Position numbers and translations under genes: made by a program. 64,000 nucleotides of DNA from positions 1 through 64,000 of the forward strand of contig CAYXNR010000005.1 in NCBI GenBank assembly GCA_964466595.1, in the 5' to 3' direction. This stretch comes from JABDGC01 sp964466595 (GTDB lineage: Bacteria; Pseudomonadota; Gammaproteobacteria; DSM-16500). Shown piece after piece: positions 7,873-15,377 of this stretch (position 1 is the first letter of the stretch; each line of letters begins with the position of its first letter). Below the pieces are notes generated by a model. That model saw nothing but the letters and a program-made list of their open reading frames with translations. It had not been told where the DNA came from and did not search any database.

Positions 7873-8918
7873 ATCCAAGCTGCTTTTGAAACCTGCGCTG
7901 TAAGCACTGCTTCTCCTATTGATTTCAGTAAAACCCACTGAATTTGCTGATTAGCATTTTTTTTATCGCGCTGTAGATAAGAAAATAATTTTTTCTCGTC
8001 AATTTTTTTATTGATTTCAGTTGGTAAATGACTGGCTAAGAGCAAATTGTGGATCCGTTTATAATCTTTTTCTAGCAACCACCCTTTTGCTAGCGAAAGT
8101 CGTGCTGCCATATTCATTCCGATAGCAACTGCTTCGCCGTGAAGATAACGACGATAGTGAAATAAGCTTTCTAAAGCATGACCGAGCGTATGCCCAAAAT
8201 TCAATAAACTGCGAAGACCGCTCTGCTCACGCTCATCTTGTGCAATAAGGTTGCTTTTTATGGAAATAGCAGTATAAACCGCATGCAATAAAGCTTCTTC
8301 CTGTCCTTGGATTAAAGCAGCCATATTATTTTCAAGCCAAGAAAAAAAATTCTGATCCCGGATTAAGCTACATTTAATAATTTCTGCTAAACCAGCAAGC
8401 CATTCTCGTCGGGGCAAGGTTTTGAGACAGGCAAAATCAATGAGCACGCATAAGGGATGATAAAAGGCACCAATTAAATTTTTGCCAGCGACATGATTCA
8501 CGCCTGTCTTGCCACCAATTGCAGAATCAACCTGAGCAAGCAAGGTAGTTGGTAGATGAATATAGCCTACTCCACGCTGATAACAGGCCGCCGCAAAACC
8601 GGTGACATCGCCTACCAACCCGCCGCCTAAAGCAAGCAAAGTGGTAGAACGTTCATGCCCTTTGGCTACTAAGCGATCTAGCACCTTCGACCAAGAACGC
8701 AGGTTTTTATATTGCTCTCCCTGAGGTAGCAGGCTGAGATCACAGCGATAAGCAGACAAGGTAGCCAATAAGTCCTTCAAATAAAGATCGGCTATCTTTT
8801 TTTGAGTCACAATCATCACCTGTTTACCGCGTATATGTCGTGCAAATAAAGCCTTTTCAGAAAGCAAGGAAGAGCCGAGATAAACAGGGTAGGTCTGCAG
8901 CGGAAGTTGAATAGACAT
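7851..8918 (-). CDS. aroB: 3-dehydroquinate synthase
   Basis: AroB closes DAHP to 3-dehydroquinate, step two of the shikimate pathway, using NAD and a divalent metal. The protein shows GGGLVGDVTGFAAACYQRG, then PTTLLAQVDSAIGGKTGVNH and the metal-binding LNFGHTLGHALE. I start it at ATG 8918 (MSIQLPLQTYP), as in homologues; an in-frame GTG lies 15 bases upstream and neither has a clear ribosome site. Its stop falls inside the terminator hairpin of the convergent lipoprotein gene. In related bacteria aroB directly follows aroK. Here two outer-membrane protein genes lie between them. Confidence 0.96.
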   Translation of the reverse strand: MSIQLPLQTYPVYLGSSLLSEKALFARHIRGKQVMIVTQKKIADLYLKDLLATLSAYRCDLSLLPQGEQYKNLRSWSKVLDRLVAKGHERSTTLLALGGGLVGDVTGFAAACYQRGVGYIHLPTTLLAQVDSAIGGKTGVNHVAGKNLIGAFYHPLCVLIDFACLKTLPRREWLAGLAEIIKCSLIRDQNFFSWLENNMAALIQGQEEALLHAVYTAISIKSNLIAQDEREQSGLRSLLNFGHTLGHALESLFHYRRYLHGEAVAIGMNMAARLSLAKGWLLEKDYKRIHNLLLASHLPTEINKKIDEKKLFSYLQRDKKNANQQIQWVLLKSIGEAVLTAQVSKAAWIKSLPRC

Positions 8919-9046
8919 CGTTTGATATAGCACGTTTTAAAAACCAGCCTCAGTATTTGGTCCAAATTTTAACACGGCTGAGTAAAATAGTTCATCTGAA
9001 ATTCCCAAGTGATTATGATATGCTTTTACCCAGTCTGGAGTGAGCT

Positions 9047-9733
9047 ATGCTAAAAAAAATATTGATTTGCTGTCTTATTGCTGTTGCCGTCACTAAGGTA
9101 TATGCCTCTAATTATAAGGGAGAGCTCAGCTATAAAAGTTATAAAAGTAGAAAAAGCTACAAGGGCGAGCTTCCACCGCCGCCCATGACCAAAATAGCAG
9201 CTCCTCCACTCGAGTTTATCCCCTGCAGTACCCTTAGCTTTGCTCCCGGCCCCTATCTTGGCTTCTATCCTGGCCTCATAACCAACTACAATAGAACTTC
9301 TTCGGTATATAAAGCAGCTGAGCTTACCCTTTTTGCCGGTTATGCTATGTTAAATTCCAATTTTTATCTCGCTGCCGAGCTCTTCGGGCAAGATAGTGCG
9401 CAAATACAAAATTATAGAAATGATTTGAATGTTAATCTTAATCCGATTGGCCTAAAAACCACCTGGGGGCTAGGCTTGAGTGTCCTTCCTGGCTTGATTG
9501 TAACTGATTCACTGATGAGCTATCTCCGCTTTGGTGCACTCCGAACTCATTTTAACGATGTTGCCCAAACCATCACCGGCGGCCAAATTGGTCTTGGCCT
9601 AGAAGCTGCTGTTTCTGAAAGTTGGGATCTTCGAGCCGAATATACTTATACCTTCTATCAATCGCTTTCTGGCCTGGGCAGTCCTCGATCTGATGCCTTT
9701 CGTCTCGGCTTTCTCTATAAATTCTGGAGTTAA
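9047..9733 (+). CDS. Outer-membrane beta-barrel protein, paralogue 1
   Basis: This 228-aa protein has a signal peptide of about 20 residues ending near VYAS, then a Lys/Tyr/Ser-rich stretch with repeated SYKGEL. An eight-strand type barrel follows, ending in YKFWS, the aromatic C-terminus typical of porin-like barrels recognised by the BAM complex. It aligns along its length with the next gene, for example TTWGLGLSVLPG against STWGYGLSILPG and ITGGQIGLGL against VTGGQLGLGL. Function is unknown. It belongs to the broad opacity-protein/OmpA-like barrel group. AGTGAG precedes the ATG. Confidence 0.8.
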   Translation: MLKKILICCLIAVAVTKVYASNYKGELSYKSYKSRKSYKGELPPPPMTKIAAPPLEFIPCSTLSFAPGPYLGFYPGLITNYNRTSSVYKAAELTLFAGYAMLNSNFYLAAELFGQDSAQIQNYRNDLNVNLNPIGLKTTWGLGLSVLPGLIVTDSLMSYLRFGALRTHFNDVAQTITGGQIGLGLEAAVSESWDLRAEYTYTFYQSLSGLGSPRSDAFRLGFLYKFWS

Positions 9734-9940
9734 TACTTTAGTACTAGTAAATTGATTCAACATTTCGCATAATATATTTCACCTGAGTATACTGTAGCCC
9801 TCGGAACTGGCTCTTCGAGCTTGCATCAGATGAGGATTACAATGTACTCTGGCATTAGGTCGATGAATCAGCTATTCTAGCAGTTTGAGCAAGACCTAAA
9901 AAAATAAAGTTTAAACACGGGAATAAAAAGGAGACAATAA

Positions 9941-10714
9941 ATGTTAAAGAAATTAAGCATAGCTGGTTTAGCTTTCATTGCCAGTTCCGGTATCGCCTTC
10001 GCAGATGCCAATGATATGTCTGCAACTGATACCAGCGGTGATACCAGCGTGAACGCTACTAGCGATACGACTGTTAGCACAACAACCACTACCCATAAAA
10101 AACACAGAAAGCACAAGAAACACTATAGACATCACCATCGTGCACAAAACCCAGCACCTGCACCTGAGCCGGTCAACTTCAAAGCAGATTATAAAGGTGA
10201 AGTGGCAGCTCCCTGTCCTACCTGTCCTGCTCCCTTCATGGCAGGCGCTTACCTAGGCTTAAGCGTAGGCTCAATCATCAACTACACTACTGCTCCCGCA
10301 GTTTATAATGGCTTAGAAGGTACCCTCTTCGGCGGCTATGGCTGGCTCTGGGATCAAGTATACGGCGGTCTTGAAATTTTCGTACAAGACAGCGTTGCTA
10401 TTACTAACAACACGAGTGCACTAGGCAGCGCTAAATCGACCTGGGGCTATGGTCTAAGCATCCTGCCCGGCTATCTGCTGACAGATAATGTCTTAGGTTA
10501 CCTGCGTTTAGGTGTGGCCAGAACTCGCTTCTCTACCGGAAACAGCACCGTAACCGGTGGTCAACTCGGTTTAGGTCTCGATACCGCTCTATGCAACAAC
10601 TGGGATCTCCGTGGCGAATACGTTTACAGCTTCTACAATTCGCTTTCTAATCATGGCGGCAGTCCTAAGTCTCAGCAGTTTAATTTGGGTTTAATTTACA
10701 AATTCCAAATGTAA
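9941..10714 (+). CDS. Outer-membrane beta-barrel protein, paralogue 2, His/Lys-rich linker
   Basis: This 257-aa paralogue of the preceding gene has a signal peptide ending near IAFAD, then a Thr/Ser/Asp-rich segment and a strongly basic stretch HKKHRKHKKHYRHHHR (about residues 52-67). A Pro/Ala linker and a barrel ending LIYKFQM follow. The basic segment is absent from paralogue 1 and could bind metals, nucleic acid or surface polyanions; that is a guess. AAAAGGAGAC gives a strong ribosome site 7 bases before the ATG, and a clear terminator follows. Both suggest high expression as a single transcript. Confidence 0.8.
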   Translation: MLKKLSIAGLAFIASSGIAFADANDMSATDTSGDTSVNATSDTTVSTTTTTHKKHRKHKKHYRHHHRAQNPAPAPEPVNFKADYKGEVAAPCPTCPAPFMAGAYLGLSVGSIINYTTAPAVYNGLEGTLFGGYGWLWDQVYGGLEIFVQDSVAITNNTSALGSAKSTWGYGLSILPGYLLTDNVLGYLRLGVARTRFSTGNSTVTGGQLGLGLDTALCNNWDLRGEYVYSFYNSLSNHGGSPKSQQFNLGLIYKFQM

Positions 10715-10729
10715 GCTGAGCTTCAAATC

Positions 10730-10767
10730 AAAAAACCCGGAAACGCTGGGCGTTCCCGGGTTTTTTA
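10730..10767 (+). terminator. Rho-independent terminator after outer-membrane paralogue 2
   Basis: The arms AAAAAACCCGG and CCCGGGTTTTTT form a long stem closed further by AACG/CGTT with one mismatch, and the stem ends in a run of T. The A-run on the left gives it the form of a bidirectional terminator, which would also serve aroK transcripts arriving from the opposite side. Confidence 0.9.
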
Positions 10768-10835
10768 TTACAAACAATCTCACATCTTTTTTATTCACTT
10801 TTGTAGACCCAGCCAGAGCCGCCTAAGGTAGGTCT

Positions 10836-11366
10836 TTAATCAAGATTTGGCCCCAACAACTCGACTATTTTCTTTGCTACCGAAGCAATGGAGCCCTCAT
10901 CTGTCTCTACACTAAAATGAGCTAGCTCAAGATAAAGAGGCTCTCTCTCTTGAATGAGTTTTAAAAGAAGAGCCGGTCGGTCAGCTTCCTTCAATAAAGG
11001 ACGTTTATCATCAGCTACTAATCTTTGTAGCTGGCAGGCAAGCGAAACTCGCAAATAAACTACAATACCGTTTGTCGCTAATAATTTTCTATTTTCTGCT
11101 GCGATAATACTGCCTCCTCCGGTAGCGAGGACAATATTGGATTGTTTGCTTAAGTCAGCGATAATCGCGCTTTCGCGTTGCCGAAAGCCGGTTTCTCCTT
11201 CTAAATCAAAAATCCATCTGAGATCTACGCCGGTACGTTTTTCAATTTCCAGATCTGAATCATAAAAGCGCTTGGCTAGGCGTTTTGCTAAAGAACGTCC
11301 AATGCTGCTTTTTCCAGCCGCCATCGGACCAATCAAAAAAATATTCTGCTTTGATAAGTGCTTCAT
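10836..11366 (-). CDS. aroK: Shikimate kinase
   Basis: AroK phosphorylates shikimate at the 3-hydroxyl with ATP. The 176-aa protein has the Walker A GPMAAGKSSIGR near residue 14, the shikimate-binding Asp in DSDLEIE, the FRQRE segment and the GGGS loop in ATGGGSI, and the lid Arg in DDKRPLL. I choose ATG 11366 because CAAAGG lies 6 bases before it; an upstream in-frame TTG is less likely. It follows pilQ with a 13-bp gap, the classic pilQ-aroK arrangement. Confidence 0.95.
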   Translation of the reverse strand: MKHLSKQNIFLIGPMAAGKSSIGRSLAKRLAKRFYDSDLEIEKRTGVDLRWIFDLEGETGFRQRESAIIADLSKQSNIVLATGGGSIIAAENRKLLATNGIVVYLRVSLACQLQRLVADDKRPLLKEADRPALLLKLIQEREPLYLELAHFSVETDEGSIASVAKKIVELLGPNLD

Positions 11367-11379
11367 TTTTAACCTTTGC

Positions 11380-12591
11380 TCACTCAATCACCCGCGGTGT
11401 TACAAAAATCAATAATTCGCGTTTATTGTGACGCTGCTTATTCAGCTGAAAAAAGGAACCCACCAGGGGAAGCTTTGCTAAAAAAGGAAAAGTTTCTTTA
11501 CTCTTCTCCTTATTTATCTCATAAATACCGCCTAAGACAACTGTTTGGCCATTTGGTATCAGCACATTGGTTAAAAGTTGTCTGGTACTGATCGTTGGCA
11601 CGCCCAAAACCAGCCTGGTATTAGGTCTATCCTGATTAATATGAAGTTGCAATAATATTTTTTTACCCGGCAAAAGCTGTGGCCTGACCTTTAAACTTAA
11701 GACGGCTTTTTTAAAAACCACGGTAGTTGCACCACTGCTGCTTGCCTCTTGATAAGGAATCTCTTCTCCGGCCTCAATTGAGGCCAGTTGCTGATTAGCA
11801 GTAAATAAACTGGGGCTAGAAATGAGCTCGCCATGTCCCGCATTTTCAAGTGCAGCTAATTTTACATCCAAGAGGCTATTATCTGCTAAACGCGCGAGAA
11901 CCAAGCCAGAGGGTCCCCGACTCTCTGAACCAAGCTCATGAAAATTGCTGTTTACCATGGAAAAACGAAGCCCTAATTCCTTTTCGTAGTCACTATCTAA
12001 AGAAACTAAGCGTGTTTCAATTAAAAGCTGTTTTAATGGAATATCTACATGCTTAATTAAATTTTGAATGAGCGCCAAGTGAGCTGCCGTATCCCGCACA
12101 CCGATAATATTGGAGCGACTATCTAACTGCACTTGACCGTGCTTCGAGAGCCAGGAAGAAGAACCGGCTTGCAACCAATGCGCTAGCTCTTCTGCTTTTG
12201 CATAACGAACCAGCCAAAACCGAGTGAGAAGCGGAGCAGTTTCTTCCATCGTGGCTCGCCATCTTGCTTCCTCTTGCTTTTGCTTGATCAGGGCTTCTCT
12301 TGTGGAAACATACCAGATATTTCCTACCTGCCAGGCAGCTAAATGATTGGCTTGAAGGAGGCCTTCAAAAATTTCTTCTAAGGGCACTTTTTCAAGATGT
12401 AAACTGACCGACCCTTCCAGCTCGGAAGGAAAAATCACCGTACGACCCAGCCATTTTGCCAGAATACGGAGCGCGGTTTGCAGTTCGACTCTGTCAAAAT
12501 CAAGCAGCTGGGAGGAGGGTTCAGAATAAGCAAAAGAAATAAAAAAAAGAAGCGTGCCGAGAAATACTAGGCTTTTCTGTTTATTTTTCAT
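11380..12591 (-). CDS. pilQ: Type IV pilus secretin PilQ, short form
   Basis: PilQ forms the outer-membrane ring through which the type IV pilus passes. This copy has 403 aa, against about 700 in most gammaproteobacteria. It keeps a signal peptide, one STN/N0-type domain (LLDFDRVELQTALRILAKWLG), an N1-like domain and the secretin core (LISSPSLFTANQQLASIEAG, VPTISTRQL, VVLGGIYE, LIFVTPRVIE). The AMIN peptidoglycan-binding domains expected at the N-terminus are missing. Its ATG overlaps the pilOP stop by one base (TGATG), so translation is coupled. The genes pilM-N-OP-Q then aroK run as one operon. Confidence 0.92.
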   Translation of the reverse strand: MKNKQKSLVFLGTLLFFISFAYSEPSSQLLDFDRVELQTALRILAKWLGRTVIFPSELEGSVSLHLEKVPLEEIFEGLLQANHLAAWQVGNIWYVSTREALIKQKQEEARWRATMEETAPLLTRFWLVRYAKAEELAHWLQAGSSSWLSKHGQVQLDSRSNIIGVRDTAAHLALIQNLIKHVDIPLKQLLIETRLVSLDSDYEKELGLRFSMVNSNFHELGSESRGPSGLVLARLADNSLLDVKLAALENAGHGELISSPSLFTANQQLASIEAGEEIPYQEASSSGATTVVFKKAVLSLKVRPQLLPGKKILLQLHINQDRPNTRLVLGVPTISTRQLLTNVLIPNGQTVVLGGIYEINKEKSKETFPFLAKLPLVGSFFQLNKQRHNKRELLIFVTPRVIE

Positions 12592-13448
12592 CAGTCCCCT
12601 CGCTGTAGCTCTACTACTTTGTTTTGTTTATCGATGAGTGTTAAAGATCGTAAATGGATGGCTGACAGGCGCCAGGTTTTTCCGAGAGCTCCGCCTGTAT
12701 AAATAATATCGCTACGACCATCTGGCAATAAAATAAGTGCACCGACTCTTCCGGCATCTGCTATATAACCGACATAGCGCAGTTGTTCTAAATCAAGCTC
12801 ATGAAAATAATTTTGCTTATTCCTGATTACTTCGCTTTGAGAAAGGGGAGCTTCAAGAAAAGGATCGCGAACACAGCAAGAACTAGTCAGCATCTTTCCG
12901 CTACTATAAGATGGAGCTTTCACAGCGAAACTCCAGGGAAAGGCTGAAAATTGGAGCAAGAGCTTGATGCGCGAATGCTCTCCTTTTAAAGAAAAATGAT
13001 TTAGCTCTACAGGTAAACCCCGCTGCATGAGCCCTTTGACAAAACGATAGAAACTGACAAAATCACTCCTCAAATGCATTTTAATGAGCAAAGGCTTATT
13101 CACGACTTCCGACTGACTAGAAGATAAATTTTCATTATTTTTGATTTGGGTTTGCAGACTATAAATTTCACAACCCTTCTCTGCTGCAACTTGAACGAGC
13201 TGATCAAGCAATGATTTTTTTATCAGCGCCGGCTCTTCAATTTGAAATTGCTTCAGGCTAGCCTCTCTTAAAAGCTGTTCTTTTTCTTTCAATTGCGAGC
13301 TTAGTATTTTTTCTTGATCTTTTAATTGATAGTATTCAGCTAATAAGGGCTTGGCATCAAAATAAAAACCTACCAGCAGACTAATTAAAAAGCTGACTAT
13401 AAAAAAACGGTGGATCTCATATCGTTCTCGCCATCGTTTTATTTTCAT
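12591..13448 (-). CDS. Fused PilO-PilP pilus alignment protein
   Basis: Between pilN and pilQ, where pilO and pilP normally lie as two genes, there is one 285-aa gene. Residues about 14-35 form one membrane span. A coiled-coil and an alpha/beta region to about residue 175 match the PilO plan, including FVSFYRFVKGLMQRGLPVEL, the part of PilO that pairs with PilN. After a Ser-rich linker, RDPFLEAP starts a PilP-like part with QLRYVGYIADAGRVGALILLPDGR and YTGGALGKTWRLSAIH, the PilP beta-domain that docks onto PilQ. The lipobox of normal PilP is absent. There is no stop or frameshift between the halves. The family assignment of each half is from motif memory. Confidence 0.82.
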   Translation of the reverse strand: MKIKRWRERYEIHRFFIVSFLISLLVGFYFDAKPLLAEYYQLKDQEKILSSQLKEKEQLLREASLKQFQIEEPALIKKSLLDQLVQVAAEKGCEIYSLQTQIKNNENLSSSQSEVVNKPLLIKMHLRSDFVSFYRFVKGLMQRGLPVELNHFSLKGEHSRIKLLLQFSAFPWSFAVKAPSYSSGKMLTSSCCVRDPFLEAPLSQSEVIRNKQNYFHELDLEQLRYVGYIADAGRVGALILLPDGRSDIIYTGGALGKTWRLSAIHLRSLTLIDKQNKVVELQRGD

Positions 13449-13990
13449 GCGCTGAACTCCGCACCAAGCTGATAATAATACAAATTGTTTTTTTTCTTGA
13501 TTGTCAAATATTTTTCCTTCCCGAGACGCTCAAACTGTCCTGCTTGTATAGGACTATTGAAGTGTTCAGCAAAATGCAGAATATCTGTCAGGAAAAAAGA
13601 AAATCCTTGTAGGGTATAATTCTGACCATCGAAATCCATTTGCTCTAAGCGCATAGACTGTGGCATCCACTCTGCTAATTTTCGCAACCAATAGAGAATT
13701 TGACCTTGATGATGAAAAATAGTGCTGGTATCGAAGGCAGATGATTTTTGATAATCCAGTGCTTGATAAGCTTTTCTTCTGGCTTCCCAAGCCTCATTTA
13801 GCTGAGTTAAATCTTTTTGCAGCTGCAAAATATGTCCTCTCTTTATCTGTAACTGCTTATTCACAAGCAAATGAATACAAAAAAGCATGATGAAAGACAG
13901 CAGCAAGGCCAAGCTAATTTCTAAGGCTTGATAAATTTTTTTTTTACTTCTAGCTTGTTCTCGCCAAGGCAGCAGGTTAATTTCAAGCAT
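13445..13990 (-). CDS. pilN: Pilus assembly protein PilN
   Basis: PilN is an inner-membrane protein whose short cytoplasmic tail binds PilM and whose periplasmic domain pairs with PilO. The 181-aa protein starts with INLLPWREQARSKKK, the PilM-binding INLLPWR motif. A membrane span (residues about 24-45), a coiled coil and a ferredoxin-like periplasmic domain follow. The stop overlaps the pilOP start by 4 bp (ATGA), and pilM ends immediately before the pilN start. The length is typical. Confidence 0.95.
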   Translation of the reverse strand: MLEINLLPWREQARSKKKIYQALEISLALLLSFIMLFCIHLLVNKQLQIKRGHILQLQKDLTQLNEAWEARRKAYQALDYQKSSAFDTSTIFHHQGQILYWLRKLAEWMPQSMRLEQMDFDGQNYTLQGFSFFLTDILHFAEHFNSPIQAGQFERLGKEKYLTIKKKNNLYYYQLGAEFSA

Positions 13991-14980
13991 CTAGCAAACA
14001 CCACGCATAGCCAAGCCACAACTTAATAAAAAGCGTGGCGCCTCCTGCCTGATGGTTTCAGGACAGAGGTGAGGAGCATAAGTCATATTTTGAAAGGGAT
14101 TGATTAGCTTGAGCTCCCCTTGAAATTGTTCCTGAAGTGGCTTCAGTAAGTGCGGAAGCTCTGGCAGATCTCCCGCCAGACCTAGCCATACTATTGGATG
14201 TTTTGGATGATGCAGTTGATAAAGCTGCCAGGCCGCATTGAGCGCCTGTATTATACCCGCAGCATGGTGGAGCGGTTCTTCAAAGACCTGTCTATTCATT
14301 TCCCATTCATGATGAAAAACAAGTTCTTCTGCATTGAAAACGATAAAATGACAAAGTGGCCAGCGAAGATCAACAAGAAGTGCCGGGGCTTGTGCTCTTT
14401 CCCCCTCCGAATAAAAAAATAAAGAAGCTGCTCGGCTAAGCGCATAGATATCGATATCCACGAGACTAACTTTTAAACCAACTTGCTCTAGGATTCGAAT
14501 TTTTCCCTGAAGCTGCGCTTTTCGCGTAGCGATAAGCAAAATTGCAAGCCAGGTCTCCGAAGAAGCTTTCACCAGATAATCAAAACAAAGCTCCTTTTCT
14601 GGAACCTCTGGAAAAAGCTCCGCAAGTTCTTGCTGTAAGGTCTGAGTCAGCTCACTCTCGTGAAAGGGCTGGGGCAGTTCGAGGTATTTTTTGATAATCG
14701 TCGAAGAAGGTAAAGCAAGCGCAACAGGATAGGCGCACAATCCGCTTTCTGTCACGAGCTGAAGTAAAACTTGTTGGCAGGCTTCCCAAGCAGTTTCTTG
14801 CTGCTGCTTATTATTTTCCACTACAGGATAAGTCAGCATTTTTTCAAGATGAAAACGAGTCCCTCTTTTTTCTAATTGAAGCAGTCGAATTTCATTTAAG
14901 CCCAGGTCTAAACCCAAAATTGGATATTTTTTAAAATACCTGCGGACGCTGTAAGACAGCGACTTTAAATAAGTGAGCAT
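13991..14980 (-). CDS. pilM: Pilus assembly ATPase-fold protein PilM
   Basis: PilM is a cytoplasmic actin-like protein that links the pilus motor to PilN. The 329-aa protein has LGLDLGLNEIRLLQLEKRG near residue 23, the nucleotide-binding hairpin of the FtsA/PilM group, then ALPSSTIIKKYLELP and VSLVDIDIYALSRA. PilM is usually about 350 aa, so this is slightly short. It is the first gene of pilM-N-OP-Q-aroK and is divergent from mrcA, the same layout as in Pseudomonas and Legionella. Confidence 0.93.
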   Translation of the reverse strand: MLTYLKSLSYSVRRYFKKYPILGLDLGLNEIRLLQLEKRGTRFHLEKMLTYPVVENNKQQQETAWEACQQVLLQLVTESGLCAYPVALALPSSTIIKKYLELPQPFHESELTQTLQQELAELFPEVPEKELCFDYLVKASSETWLAILLIATRKAQLQGKIRILEQVGLKVSLVDIDIYALSRAASLFFYSEGERAQAPALLVDLRWPLCHFIVFNAEELVFHHEWEMNRQVFEEPLHHAAGIIQALNAAWQLYQLHHPKHPIVWLGLAGDLPELPHLLKPLQEQFQGELKLINPFQNMTYAPHLCPETIRQEAPRFLLSCGLAMRGVC

Positions 14981-15105
14981 AAGGTTTTCCAGATGAGAAA
15001 AATAAAGGGGTTAGATAAAAAAGGAAGATAAAAAATAAGAGCAAAGATCATAACAAAGGAAGCTCAGAAAAACAAAGCTTATTTCTTTTCTTGCGTAACC
15101 AAAAA

Positions 15106-15192
15106 GGGGTCAAGTGCCACCTTAATGTACAAAAAATTTGACTTTAAATTAAAGGTGGAAAGTTCTTGTGCCTTAAGGTGGCACTTGACCCC
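15106..15192. repeat. 87-bp palindromic element with 20-bp terminal inverted repeats
   Basis: Perfect 20-bp inverted arms, GGGGTCAAGTGCCACCTTAA at 15106-15125 and its complement at 15173-15192, bracket 47 bp of AT-rich sequence that contains a further AAAGGTGG. It lies in the 385-bp space between the divergent pilM and mrcA. No target duplication is visible. The GGGGTCAAGTGCCAC termini look like the palindromes found beside REP-associated (Y1) transposases in many genomes; that link is recalled, not shown. The rest of 14981-15365 is AT-rich and holds the mrcA promoter. Confidence 0.8.
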
Positions 15193-15294
15193 TTCAGATT
15201 CAGACTTTTGCCCTAACTATAAGATAATATGAGATTATTTTTTTATTTTTTCTTATTCTATTAATAATTATAATTACTTTTTAGGGGATTTTTA

Positions 15295-15324
15295 TTGCGC
15301 ACCCCCAGGCCAAGCGCCTATACT
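15295..15324 (+). promoter_or_regulatory. Putative promoter for mrcA
   Basis: TTGCGC (15295-15300) and TATACT (15319-15324) are spaced by 18 bp. They are preceded by a very AT-rich stretch that could act as an UP element, and they lie 54 bp before the mrcA ATG. The evidence is motif match only. Confidence 0.4.
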
Positions 15325-15377
15325 TGTGTTTTAATAATTACCAAGTCTGACTGATAAAATGAGTATTGATAACAACC

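Noticed and set aside
7490..7903. ORFs in other frames over the Met/Asn-rich lipoprotein gene
   Set aside because: They arise from the repetitive AAC/ATG/CCA codons of the lipoprotein; only the lipoprotein frame has a signal peptide, ribosome site and terminator.
9734..9940. The 207-bp space between the two outer-membrane genes as a possible RNA gene
   Set aside because: It holds only a short GCTCTTCGAGC hairpin and a strong ribosome site for the next gene. No promoter/terminator pair or tRNA-like fold was found.
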